From positions 1-40,703 of the forward strand of contig NZ_JAKEIP010000054.1 of NCBI RefSeq assembly GCF_021474425.1: 40,703 bases of DNA, read 5' to 3'. The position numbers and the translations under genes are program-made. Positions 23,424 to 31,174 of the stretch are shown here, piece after piece (position 1 is the stretch's first letter; each line of letters opens with the position of its first letter). A model generated the notes under the pieces. That model was not told the origin of the DNA. It saw only the letters and a program-made list of their open reading frames with translations, and ran no database searches. This DNA is from Streptomyces muensis. Its GTDB lineage: Bacteria; Actinomycetota; Actinomycetes; Streptomycetales; Streptomycetaceae.

Positions 23424-25049
23424 ATGGGGTTCGCACGGACGTGTTCGGTGGCCCTGGTGGGCGTCGAGGGAGTCGTGGTCGAGGTCCAGGCGGACCTGGA
23501 GCCGGGAGTGGCGGCGTTCACGCTGGTGGGCCTGCCGGACAAGAGCCTGACGGAGAGCCGGGACCGGGTACGGGCGGCCGTCGTCAACTCGGGCGGCGAG
23601 TGGCCGCAGAAGAAGCTCACCGTCGGGCTCAGCCCGGCATCGGTGCCCAAGGCGGGCAGCGGCTTCGACCTGGCCGTCGCGTGCGCCGTCCTCGGCGCCT
23701 CCGAGCGGATCGACCCGAAGGTCCTCGCCGACATCGTGATGATCGGTGAGCTGGGCCTGGACGGACGCGTGCGTCCCGTACGGGGCATCCTGCCCGCGGT
23801 GCTGGCGGCGGCGGACGCCGGCTACGAGCAGGTCGTCGTGCCGGAGTGCGCCGCGGCCGAGGCCTCGCTGGTGCCGGGCGTCTCCGTCCTGGGCGTGCGC
23901 AGCCTGCGCCAGCTCATCGCCGTCCTCGCGGACGAACCCGTACCCGACGAGGAACCCGACGACCAGGGCCGCCCCGACCCGCTGCTAGCGGGTCTGCGCA
24001 TGCCGGGGACGGGCGCGGCCACGGGCATCCACAGCATGGGCGCCGCCCAGCCCGACCACGGGCACGACCTGGCCGATGTGGTGGGCCAGATGTCGGCGCG
24101 TACGGCCGTGGAGGTCGCCGCGGCCGGCGGGCACCACCTGTTCCTGGAGGGGCCGCCCGGCGCCGGCAAGACGATGCTCGCGGAGCGGCTGCCGGCCATC
24201 CTGCCCCGGCTCGCCAGGGAGGAGTCACTGGAGGTCACGGCGGTGCACTCGGTGGCGGGACTGCTGCCCCCGGGCAAGCCCCTGATCGACGTCGCCCCCT
24301 ACTGCGCCCCGCACCACTCCGCGACGATGCAGGCGCTCGTCGGTGGCGGCCAGGGCATCGCGCGGCCCGGCGCGGTGTCCCTGTCCCACCGGGGCGTCCT
24401 CTTCTTGGACGAGACCCCCGAGTTCAGCGGCCAGGCCCTCGACGCCCTGCGGCAGCCCCTGGAGGGCGGGCACGTCGTCATCGCGCGCAGCGCGGGCGTC
24501 GTGCGCTTCCCGGCGAAGTTCCTGATGGTGCTGGCCGCGAACCCGTGCCCGTGCGGTCGCTTCTCCCGGACGGACGAGTCATGCGAGTGCCCGCCCTCGG
24601 CGATCCGCCGCTATCAGGCCAGGCTGTCCGGGCCGCTGCTCGACCGGGTCGACCTCCGCGTCGAGGTGGACCGGGTCACCCGGGCCCAGCTGACCGAGCG
24701 CGGCGCCCGGGGCGAGTCCACGGCGACGGTCGCCGACCGGGTGCGCGCGGCCCGGGAGCGGGCGTCGGCCCGGCTCGTCGGCACGCCCTGGCGGACCAAC
24801 AGCGAGATCCCCGGACGGGAGCTGCGCAGCCGCTGGTACGCAGCGATCGGCGCCATGGACGAGGCGGAACGGAACCTGGAGCGCGGTGTGCTGACCGCCC
24901 GCGGACTCGACCGCGTCCTGCGCGTCGCCTGGACCGTCGCCGACCTCGTCGGCCACGACCGGCCCGACGCGACGGACGTCGCCCTCGCACTCCAGCTGCG
25001 CACAGGTGTCCCGCGCGGTGTGCCCATGGCCATCGGGGCGCTGACATGA
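23424..25049 (+). CDS. comM: ComM/YifB family AAA+ ATPase (Mg-chelatase-like)
   Basis: This is a 541-residue AAA+ protein. The N-terminal Lon-like domain covers residues 1-170. The Walker A motif GPPGAGKTM lies near 243-251. Walker B is GVLFLDETPEF. The C-terminal Mg_chelatase domain has NPCPCGRFSRTDESCECPPS, with its cysteine cluster, and RYQARLSGPLLDRVDLRVEV. In naturally competent bacteria ComM is a helicase that promotes branch migration during recombination of taken-up DNA. The stop overlaps dprA by 4 bp (ATGA), so comM and dprA are co-translated. Confidence 0.94.
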   Translation: MGFARTCSVALVGVEGVVVEVQADLEPGVAAFTLVGLPDKSLTESRDRVRAAVVNSGGEWPQKKLTVGLSPASVPKAGSGFDLAVACAVLGASERIDPKVLADIVMIGELGLDGRVRPVRGILPAVLAAADAGYEQVVVPECAAAEASLVPGVSVLGVRSLRQLIAVLADEPVPDEEPDDQGRPDPLLAGLRMPGTGAATGIHSMGAAQPDHGHDLADVVGQMSARTAVEVAAAGGHHLFLEGPPGAGKTMLAERLPAILPRLAREESLEVTAVHSVAGLLPPGKPLIDVAPYCAPHHSATMQALVGGGQGIARPGAVSLSHRGVLFLDETPEFSGQALDALRQPLEGGHVVIARSAGVVRFPAKFLMVLAANPCPCGRFSRTDESCECPPSAIRRYQARLSGPLLDRVDLRVEVDRVTRAQLTERGARGESTATVADRVRAARERASARLVGTPWRTNSEIPGRELRSRWYAAIGAMDEAERNLERGVLTARGLDRVLRVAWTVADLVGHDRPDATDVALALQLRTGVPRGVPMAIGALT

Positions 25050-26209
25050 CGGGCAGCGGCACTCCGGACGACGAGGAACTGCTCGGTCGGGTCTTCCTCA
25101 GCAGGGTCGTCGAGCCCGGCGACGAGGTCGCGGGGCGGTGGGTGCGGGAGTACGGCGTGGAGGAAGTGGTACGGCGGTTACGGGAGGGGACGGAGGCACT
25201 GCCCGGGGTGAGCTACAAGCGGTGGGACGGGCTGCGGGCACGCGGGCAGCGGGCCGACCCGGATCGGGATCTCGCCGTCGCCCGGGAAGCGGGGGTGCGG
25301 TTTCTCTGTCCGGGGGACGTCGAGTGGCCGGGGCAGCTCGACGATCTCGGGGGTGCCCGGCCGATCGGGTTGTGGGTGCGAGGGCGGGCCAGCCTGCGGA
25401 TGTGGGCGTTGCGCTCCGTGGCCGTCGTCGGCGCCCGGGCCTGCACCGAGTACGGCGCGCACATGGCGGCCACGCTGGCCGGCGGGCTCGCCGAGCGGGG
25501 CTGGGTGGTCGTCTCCGGCGGCGCCTACGGTGTCGACGGCGCCGCGCACCGGGGTTCCCTCGGCGCCGGGGGAGCGACCGTCGCGGTGCTCGCCTGCGGG
25601 GTCGACCGGCCCTATCCGCGCGGACACACCCAGCTGATCAACAGGATCGCCGACCAGGGGCTCGTGATCGGAGAGCTGCCGCCGGGGGACCATCCCACGC
25701 CCAGCAGATTCATCGTGCGGAACCGGGTGATCGCGGCCCTGACCCGGGGCACGGTCGTCGTGGAGGCCGCCCATCGCAGCGGCTCACTGGTCACCGCCCG
25801 GGCCGCACAGCGGCTCGGACGTCACACCATAGGGGTCCCCGGCCCGGCCACCAGCGGCCTCTCCGCAGGGGTGCACGAACTCCTGCGCGGTGACGCCGTG
25901 CTGGTCACCGACGCCGCCGAGGTCGTCGAACTCGTGGGCGACATGGGAGAACTCGCGCCGGAGAGACGCGGGCCCGTCCTGCCGCGCGACCTTCTGGAGC
26001 CGAGGGCGCGCAGAGTCCTGGCCGCGCTGCCCGGCCGTCGCGCGGCCGGAGCGGACGAGGTGGCACGCGGCGCGCAGACCACCGAGGACGACGCCGTCGC
26101 GCGACTGTACGAACTCCGCTCACTTGGTTACGTCGAACGACACGGCGACGGCTGGAAGTTGACACGCCAGGCGATGATCTCCGTTCGGGCCGGTCGGAGT
26201 GGATGTTGA
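25046..26209 (+). CDS. dprA: DprA, DNA-processing protein A (contains a TTA codon)
   Basis: This is a 387-residue DprA. The Rossmann domain holds VAVVGARACTEYGAHMAATL, the glycine turn VVVSGGAYGVDGAAHRG, and SRFIVRNRVIAALTRGTVVVEAAHRSGSLVTAR. A C-terminal winged-helix domain follows from about residue 315. In other bacteria DprA loads RecA on incoming single-stranded DNA. Codon 45 (25178-25180) is TTA, the rare leucine codon read by the bldA tRNA. It is the only in-frame TTA I found in this window, so full-length DprA may depend on bldA. ATG at 25046 overlaps the comM stop. Confidence 0.94.
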   Translation: MTGSGTPDDEELLGRVFLSRVVEPGDEVAGRWVREYGVEEVVRRLREGTEALPGVSYKRWDGLRARGQRADPDRDLAVAREAGVRFLCPGDVEWPGQLDDLGGARPIGLWVRGRASLRMWALRSVAVVGARACTEYGAHMAATLAGGLAERGWVVVSGGAYGVDGAAHRGSLGAGGATVAVLACGVDRPYPRGHTQLINRIADQGLVIGELPPGDHPTPSRFIVRNRVIAALTRGTVVVEAAHRSGSLVTARAAQRLGRHTIGVPGPATSGLSAGVHELLRGDAVLVTDAAEVVELVGDMGELAPERRGPVLPRDLLEPRARRVLAALPGRRAAGADEVARGAQTTEDDAVARLYELRSLGYVERHGDGWKLTRQAMISVRAGRSGC

Positions 26210-26513
26210 CCGAGCGTGTTCGGCCGTACGGGGGAACACGGACGCCCTTGTGAATTCCCCCAGTTGGGGTGTTCGGATGATCACGTAGAGCGACCGTGAT
26301 GCCCTGGCGGGGCGTCCAGCGGAACGTATCTGCGCACGGCTGACGCTCCGCCCTTCGCGCGCCGCGACACCGCAGTCACGCTACGCTCACGTGAATTCCG
26401 ACTCAGACCGGCACCTCGACACCGGAAGGTTCCCAGAACGGCACCAGCGCGACATCAGACCGACAGCTCCCCCAGGAACCCCCACTTCACGGCAGAACGG
26501 CACAAGGCAACGA
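26210..26513. other. Intergenic region upstream of whiG
   Basis: This 304-bp gap holds no supported gene. GTGTTC at 26216-26221, GAACAC at 26234-26239 and GTGTTC at 26269-26274 can form two mutually exclusive 6-bp stems. A -10-like TACGCT at 26382-26387 could begin the whiG transcript with a leader of about 120 nt. An in-frame GTG at 26391 opens the whiG frame but would add 41 atypical residues. An AAGG near 26504 is the likely ribosome binding site. Confidence 0.5.
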
Positions 26514-27356
26514 ATGCCCCAGCACACCTCCGGGTCCGACCGGGCGGCCATCCCCCCAGCCGCCCGTGACGGTGGCAGCGTGCGGCCGCCCGCTCCCTCG
26601 ACGCTCGACGAGCTGTGGCGGTCGTACAAGGCGACGGGGGACGAGCGGCTGCGCGAGCAGCTGATCCTGCACTACTCGCCGCTCGTCAAGTACGTGGCGG
26701 GCCGGGTGAGCGTCGGCCTGCCGCCCAACGTGGAGCAGGCCGACTTCGTGTCCTCCGGGGTCTTCGGGCTCATCGACGCGATCGAGAAGTTCGACATCGA
26801 CCGGGAGATCAAGTTCGAGACGTACGCGATCACGCGGATCCGGGGCGCGATGATCGACGAGCTCAGGGCGCTGGACTGGATTCCGCGGTCGGTGCGGCAG
26901 AAGGCGCGGAACGTGGAGCGGGCGTACGCGACGCTGGAGGCGCGGCTGCGGCGCACGCCGACGGAGGCGGAGGTGGCCGTCGAGATGGGCATCGCGGTGG
27001 ACGAACTCCACGCGGTGTTCAGCCAGTTGTCGCTGGCCAACGTGGTGGCACTGGAGGAGTTGCTGCACGTCGGGGGCGAGGGCGGCGATGGGCTCAGCGT
27101 CATGGACACGCTGGAGGACACCGCCGCGGACAACCCGGTCGAGGTGGCCGAGGACCGGGAGCTGCGGCGGTTTCTGGCGCGGGCGATCAACACGCTGCCC
27201 GAGCGGGAGAAGACCGTGGTGACGCTGTACTACTACGAGGGACTCACGCTCGCCGAGATCGGGAACGTGCTGGGTGTGACCGAGAGCCGGGTCAGTCAGA
27301 TCCACACCAAGTCCGTGCTCCAGCTGCGGGCGAAGCTGGCCGGCTTCGGTCGTTGA
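26514..27356 (+). CDS. whiG: WhiG, sporulation sigma factor (FliA/sigma-28 family)
   Basis: This is a 280-residue sigma factor that starts aerial hyphae on the path to sporulation. ATG at 26514 gives MPQHTSGSDRAAIPPA and a length equal to the S. coelicolor protein as I recall it. Region 2 contains LILHYSPLVKYVAGRVSVGL and KFDIDREIKFETYAITRIRG. Region 3 has RTPTEAEVAVEMGI. Region 4 holds the helix-turn-helix LTLAEIGNVLGVTESRVSQI. In Streptomyces WhiG drives whiH and whiI and is held by the anti-sigma factor RsiG with c-di-GMP. All regions are intact. Identification is secure. Confidence 0.97.
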   Translation: MPQHTSGSDRAAIPPAARDGGSVRPPAPSTLDELWRSYKATGDERLREQLILHYSPLVKYVAGRVSVGLPPNVEQADFVSSGVFGLIDAIEKFDIDREIKFETYAITRIRGAMIDELRALDWIPRSVRQKARNVERAYATLEARLRRTPTEAEVAVEMGIAVDELHAVFSQLSLANVVALEELLHVGGEGGDGLSVMDTLEDTAADNPVEVAEDRELRRFLARAINTLPEREKTVVTLYYYEGLTLAEIGNVLGVTESRVSQIHTKSVLQLRAKLAGFGR

Positions 27357-27414
27357 CCTGGCGGGACGTGTGTGGGGTTGCGCGGAGTGACTCCCGTCGG
27401 CGGGGGTGCGTCCG

Positions 27415-27427
27415 TACAGTGGTTGAC
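27415..27427 (+). promoter_or_regulatory. -10 box for leaderless TetR gene
   Basis: TACAGT at 27415-27420 is followed by 7 bp and GTG at 27428. No ribosome binding site lies between them, so a leaderless message is predicted. No convincing -35 was seen. Confidence 0.55.
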
Positions 27428-28009
27428 GTGCCAAGGATTCGAGCGGCCTCCGTGGCCGAGCACCGGTCGATGCAGCGAGCCGCCCTGCTGGACGCGGCTC
27501 GTTCCCTGTTGTCCGAGGGTGGGACGGAGGCGCTGACCTTCCCGGCCCTCGCCGAGCGGACGGGCCTCGCGCGGTCGTCCGTGTACGAGTACTTCCGCTC
27601 CCGGGCCGCCGTGGTCGAGGAACTCTGCGAGGTCGACTTCCCGGTGTGGGCCGCGGAGGTGTCGGCGGCGATGGAGCGGGAGGCCACGGCCGAGGGGAAG
27701 GTCGAGGCGTATGTGCGCCGGCAGCTCGCGCTGGTCGGGGACCGGCGGCATCGGGCTGTCGTGGCGATCTCGGCGAGTGAGCTGGACGCGGGGGCCCGGG
27801 AGAAGATCCGGGCGGCGCACGGCGGACTGGTCGCGATGATCGTCGAGGCGCTGCGGGAGATGGGGCACGCGGAGCCTCGGCTGGCGGCGATGTTGTTGCA
27901 GGGCGTGGTGGACGCGGCTGTGCGGCGGATTGAGCTGGGGGCGGCGGAGGAGCCTTCGGCGATTACGGATGCGGCTGTCTCCATGGCGTTGCGGGGGGTT
28001 CGGGGCTGA
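27428..28009 (+). CDS. TetR family transcriptional regulator
   Basis: This is a 193-residue protein starting PRIRAASVAEHRSMQRAALL. The N-terminal DNA-binding domain has ALTFPALAERTGLARSSVYE followed by YFRSRAAVVEEL, a standard TetR helix-turn-helix. The C-terminal ligand and dimer domain is helical, with RQLALVGDRRHRAVVAIS, and ends MALRGVRG. GTG at 27428 lies right after a -10 box. The gene sits 71 bp after whiG on the same strand, and its neighbour on the other side converges. The target and ligand are unknown, and nothing divergent suggests an obvious target gene. Confidence 0.88.
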   Translation: MPRIRAASVAEHRSMQRAALLDAARSLLSEGGTEALTFPALAERTGLARSSVYEYFRSRAAVVEELCEVDFPVWAAEVSAAMEREATAEGKVEAYVRRQLALVGDRRHRAVVAISASELDAGAREKIRAAHGGLVAMIVEALREMGHAEPRLAAMLLQGVVDAAVRRIELGAAEEPSAITDAAVSMALRGVRG

Positions 28010-28030
28010 GCCCTGCCGGGCTGGGCGGGG

Positions 28031-28152
28031 GTCTTGCTGCCCGGAGCTGCTGGGTGCCCCGGCGTTTGGGTCCCGACAGGGATGTCACGCTGCCCGGCGC
28101 TGGTGAGCACCCGGCGTTGGGCTGAACCCGGGGCGTCGCGCGGCCCGGCGCT
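28031..28152 (+). repeat. Three degenerate ~52-bp direct repeats between convergent genes
   Basis: The 18-mer GTCACGCTGCCCGGCGCT at 28084-28101 recurs with 2-3 changes at 28031-28048 and 28135-28152. The spacings are 53 and 51 bp. The sequence between copies is also partly alike (CCGGCGTT, then GGG, then GTC). The array fills the space between the TetR gene and the convergent M23-like gene. Confidence 0.65.
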
Positions 28153-28218
28153 CACGGGGTGCCGCCGCGCCCACCCGTGCCGCCCCAGCGGCACGACTGC
28201 CCGCGGTTGTGGTGGCTG

Positions 28219-28824
28219 CTACGGCAGAGGGACCCCCAGTACCGGCAGCAGTCTCGATGGGCCCCTGTGGAGTAGCCACGGGGGGAGGAGGGACAGCGGG
28301 TCCAGGTAGGTGTCGGCTCTTCTCAGGCCCCAGTGGAGGCATGTCGTCGTGCAGTGTGAGCCCGTGGGCTCGACCGTCCCCACGGTCTGCCCGGCTGCCA
28401 CCTCGTCGCCTTCCTTCACCGTCGCCCGTACCGGCTCGTACGTCACCCGCAGTGGTGGATCTCCCGTCCCGGTCAGCTCCACCGACACGACCCCCTTTCC
28501 CGCGACCACGCCCGCGAACGACACCCGTCCGGCCGTCACGGCCCGTACCGGCGCCCCGGCAGGTGCCGTCAGGTCCACGCCGCGGTGGCCGGGGCCGTAC
28601 GGTGTCGTCGGGGGTTCCCAGCCGCGGAGGACCGGTGGGCGGGAGCCCACGGGCCAGGCCCGGCCGATCGCCGGCACCGGCGGGTCCGGTGCGGCAGCGG
28701 GCGTGGTCAGGGCGGTCGTGGTCAGCCGGGGGACCGGTGCCAGCAGGGCGGTGGCCGTCAGGAGCAGCAGCAACATCAGCCGCCCGCATGTCCTCACCGG
28801 CCCCGGCCGTCGTTTCTCTCGCAT
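28219..28824 (-). CDS. Exported M23-like peptidase domain protein, catalytic His replaced
   Basis: This is a 201-residue protein on the - strand. A signal peptide is visible: basic MREKRRPGPVRTCGR, then LMLLLLLTATALLAP. The LytM/M23 domain retains zinc ligands His80 and Asp84 in GPGHRGVDLTAP and His164 in CLHWGLRR. The usual H-x-H pair reads C162-L-H164, so the first, catalytic histidine is Cys. It may therefore bind peptidoglycan or regulate other enzymes rather than cut, although this variant seems common in streptomycete relatives. ATG at 28824 is chosen over an in-frame GTG at 28842; GGGACGG lies 6 bp upstream. It diverges from rpsB. Confidence 0.85.
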   Translation of the reverse strand: MREKRRPGPVRTCGRLMLLLLLTATALLAPVPRLTTTALTTPAAAPDPPVPAIGRAWPVGSRPPVLRGWEPPTTPYGPGHRGVDLTAPAGAPVRAVTAGRVSFAGVVAGKGVVSVELTGTGDPPLRVTYEPVRATVKEGDEVAAGQTVGTVEPTGSHCTTTCLHWGLRRADTYLDPLSLLPPWLLHRGPSRLLPVLGVPLP

Positions 28825-28865
28825 GGCGCAACCGTCCCGCACCCCCGCCGATCATGGCCGGGATC

Positions 28866-28892
28866 TGTGGACAACTCACCGGTTGTGGACAG
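28866..28892 (-). promoter_or_regulatory. Pair of DnaA boxes between the M23-like gene and rpsB
   Basis: TGTGGACAA at 28866-28874 is a perfect streptomycete DnaA box (TTGTCCACA) on the - strand. TGTGGACAG at 28884-28892 is a second with one change. They start 18 bp apart, the same spacing as the pair at 22977, and lie 30 bp before the -10 box of rpsB. Confidence 0.7.
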
Positions 28893-28921
28893 CGGCGTCA
28901 CCCGGGGCCTCGCGGGTCCCG

Positions 28922-29096
28922 TACACTTCTTCTGGCGATCCGGGTCACCGGGTCGACTTCGCACGCCCCGACACCAGGTGATCAAAAGCCGGTGTCAGCG
29001 CCCCTCGGTCCTTCGTGGCACGGCGCATGCGGGCGTCAGGCGCGGAAGCCGTCCGGCATCTGCGGCACAACCGAGAACATTCAAGGAGATACGGCC
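28922..29096 (+). promoter_or_regulatory. rpsB promoter and long leader
   Basis: TACACT at 28922-28927 is a likely -10 box, giving a leader of about 160 nt. Within it GACACC at 28970-28975 pairs with GGTGTC at 28991-28996. The ribosome binding site AAGGAG lies at 29083-29088, 8 bp before the ATG. A leader this long suggests feedback control by S2, as in other bacteria, but I see no match to a named motif. Confidence 0.5.
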
Positions 29097-29990
29097 ATGG
29101 CCGTCGTCACGATGCGGGAGCTGCTGGAAAGCGGCGTCCACTTCGGTCACCAGACCCGTCGTTGGAACCCGAAGATGAAGCGCTTCATCTTCACGGAGCG
29201 CAACGGCATCTACATCATCGACCTGCTCCAGTCGCTGTCGTACATCGACCGCGCCTACGAGTTCGTCAAGGAGACCGTCGCCCACGGCGGCACGGTCATG
29301 TTCGTCGGTACGAAGAAGCAGGCGCAGGAGGCCATCGCCGAGCAGGCCACCCGCGTCGGCATGCCCTACGTCAACCAGCGCTGGCTGGGCGGCATGCTCA
29401 CCAACTTCTCGACCGTCTACAAGCGTCTGCAGCGCCTCAAGGAGCTCGAGCAGATCGACTTCGAGGACGTCGCGGCCTCCGGTCTGACCAAGAAGGAGCT
29501 GCTGGTCCTCTCCCGCGAGAAGGCCAAGCTGGAGAAGACCCTCGGCGGTATCCGCGAGATGCAGAAGGTGCCCAGCGCCGTCTGGATCGTGGACACCAAG
29601 AAGGAGCACATCGCGGTCGGTGAGGCCCGGAAGCTCAACATCCCGGTCGTCGCCATCCTCGACACCAACTGCGACCCCGACGAGGTCGACTACAAGATCC
29701 CGGGCAACGACGACGCGATCCGCTCCGTCACCCTGCTCACCCGCGTGATCGCCGACGCCGTCGCCGAGGGCCTCATCGCCCGCTCCGGCGTCGCCACCGG
29801 CGACAAGGGTGAGAAGGCCGCGGGCGAGCCGCTCGCCGAGTGGGAGCGCGACCTGCTCGAGGGTGAGAAGAAGGCCGAGGAGGCCCCGGCCGCCGCCGAG
29901 GCCCCCGCAGCCGAGGCCCCCGCTGCCGAGGCTCCGGCCGCAGAGACCCCCGCCGCCGAGGCCCCGGCCGCCGAGGGCGAGCAGGGCTGA
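29097..29990 (+). CDS. rpsB: Ribosomal protein uS2 with Ala/Pro/Glu-rich tail
   Basis: This is a 297-residue small-subunit protein starting MAVVTMRELLESGVHFGHQT. The S2 core has RWNPKMKRFIFTERNGIYII, WLGGMLTNFSTV and VAILDTNCDPDEVDY. From about residue 260 the C-terminus is a low-complexity run of five-residue units of the form (A/T)PAAE, encoded by near-identical 15-bp repeats. This tail lengthens the protein well beyond E. coli S2, and its number of units probably varies between species. A strong hairpin follows before tsf. AAGGAG precedes the ATG. Confidence 0.97.
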   Translation: MAVVTMRELLESGVHFGHQTRRWNPKMKRFIFTERNGIYIIDLLQSLSYIDRAYEFVKETVAHGGTVMFVGTKKQAQEAIAEQATRVGMPYVNQRWLGGMLTNFSTVYKRLQRLKELEQIDFEDVAASGLTKKELLVLSREKAKLEKTLGGIREMQKVPSAVWIVDTKKEHIAVGEARKLNIPVVAILDTNCDPDEVDYKIPGNDDAIRSVTLLTRVIADAVAEGLIARSGVATGDKGEKAAGEPLAEWERDLLEGEKKAEEAPAAAEAPAAEAPAAEAPAAETPAAEAPAAEGEQG

Positions 29991-30004
29991 CAACGCCGGC
30001 GCTG

Positions 30005-30041
30005 ACGGCGGGAGCGGTGACATGAAGTCCGCTCCCGCCGT
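30005..30041 (+). terminator. Strong hairpin at the start of the rpsB-tsf gap
   Basis: ACGGCGGGAGCGG at 30005-30017 pairs over its full 13 bp with CCGCTCCCGCCGT at 30029-30041, with an 11-nt loop. It begins 14 bp after the rpsB stop and most likely ends part of the rpsB transcripts. Confidence 0.85.
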
Positions 30042-30063
30042 TCACCCGTAGGTCAGCGGCGAG

Positions 30064-30110
30064 TCGGAGATCTACATCTACATGTAGATCGCAGACCCGC
30101 AGATCTCCGA
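30064..30110 (+). promoter_or_regulatory. Nested palindrome in the tsf leader
   Basis: TCGGAGATCT at 30064-30073 pairs exactly with AGATCTCCGA at 30101-30110. Between them lies a 14-bp perfect palindrome, ATCTACATGTAGAT, at 30076-30089. The element is AT-rich compared with its surroundings. It sits 33 bp before tsf and could be an attenuator or operator. Confidence 0.7.
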
Positions 30111-30142
30111 TCCTCCAGACTTCGAGAAAGATTCACAGACTC

Positions 30143-30979
30143 ATGGCGAACTACACCGCCGCCGACGTCAAGAAGCTCCGCGAGCTCACCGGCGCCGGCA
30201 TGATGGACTGCAAGAAGGCGCTGGACGAGGCCGAGGGCAACGTCGAGAAGGCCGTCGAGGCGCTCCGCATCAAGGGCCAGAAGGGCGTCGCCAAGCGCGA
30301 GGGCCGCTCCGCCGAGAACGGCGCCGTGGTCTCGATCATCGCCGACGACAACTCCTCCGGTGTCATCGTCGAGCTGAAGTGCGAGACGGACTTCGTCGCC
30401 AAGGGCGAGAAGTTCCAGGCCGTGGCCAACACCATCGCCGAGCACGTCGCGAAGACCTCCCCGGCCGACATCGACGCCCTGCTCGCCTCCGAGATCGAGG
30501 CCGGCAAGACCGTCCAGGCGTTCGTGGACGAGGCCAACGCCAACCTCGGTGAGAAGATCGTCCTGGACCGCTTCGCGCAGTTCGCCGACGGCTTCGTGCT
30601 CGCCTACATGCACCGCACGATGCCCGACCTGCCCCCGCAGATCGGTGTCCTGGTCGAGCTCGACAAGCCCAACGCCGAGGTCGCCAAGGGCGTCGCCCAG
30701 CACATCGCCGCCTTCGCGCCGAAGTACCTCTCCAAGGAGGACGTGCCGGCCGAGGTCGTCGAGTCCGAGCGCCGCGTCGCCGAGGAGACCACCCGCGCCG
30801 AGGGCAAGCCCGAGGCCGCCCTGCCGAAGATCGTCGAGGGTCGCCTCAACGGCTTCTTCAAGGACGCCACGCTGCTCGGCCAGCCGTACGCGCTCGACAA
30901 CAAGAAGTCCGTCCAGAAGATCCTGGACGAGGCCGGTGTCACCCTGAAGCGCTTCTCGCGCATCAAGGTCGGCATCTGA
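30143..30979 (+). CDS. tsf: Elongation factor Ts
   Basis: This is the 278-residue guanine-nucleotide exchange factor for EF-Tu. It starts MANYTAADVKKLRELTGAGM, with the conserved TGAGMMDCKKALDEAEGN. The core has NSSGVIVELKCETDFVAKGE (the TDFV motif that contacts EF-Tu) and later ALDNKKSVQKILDEAG. The ribosome binding site is weak (GAAAG about 15 bp upstream), and the leader contains two strong hairpins. The order rpsB-tsf-pyrH-frr is standard in bacteria. Confidence 0.97.
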   Translation: MANYTAADVKKLRELTGAGMMDCKKALDEAEGNVEKAVEALRIKGQKGVAKREGRSAENGAVVSIIADDNSSGVIVELKCETDFVAKGEKFQAVANTIAEHVAKTSPADIDALLASEIEAGKTVQAFVDEANANLGEKIVLDRFAQFADGFVLAYMHRTMPDLPPQIGVLVELDKPNAEVAKGVAQHIAAFAPKYLSKEDVPAEVVESERRVAEETTRAEGKPEAALPKIVEGRLNGFFKDATLLGQPYALDNKKSVQKILDEAGVTLKRFSRIKVGI

Positions 30980-31036
30980 GTCCGTGCCGCGATCGGTGCC
31001 CGGTCCCTATAGGGTCGAGGGCAGTCGTTGGCGGAC

Positions 31037-31065
31037 TCCGTCACCGCGCACGCGTGCGTGACGGA
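31037..31065 (+). promoter_or_regulatory. Hairpin in the tsf-pyrH gap
   Basis: TCCGTCAC at 31037-31044 pairs with GTGACGGA at 31058-31065, with a partly paired inner GCACGCGTGC. It lies 57 bp after tsf. A TATAGG within the 10-bp palindrome CCCTATAGGG at 31005-31014 may be a -10 box for pyrH; if so, this hairpin is in the pyrH leader. Confidence 0.5.
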
Positions 31066-31174
31066 CGACAACAGATCTGACGAGGAGGCCATTGCCGCGC
31101 ATGGGATGCGAAACACGCCCCAACCGGCAGTGGCCTTCTTCGTATGTGCACCACGTAACAAAGGCGGGATCTCG

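Noticed and set aside
26386..26396. CTCACGTGAATT as a possible parS site
   Set aside because: Only the central part of the GTTTCACGTGAAAC consensus is present, with no second copy nearby.
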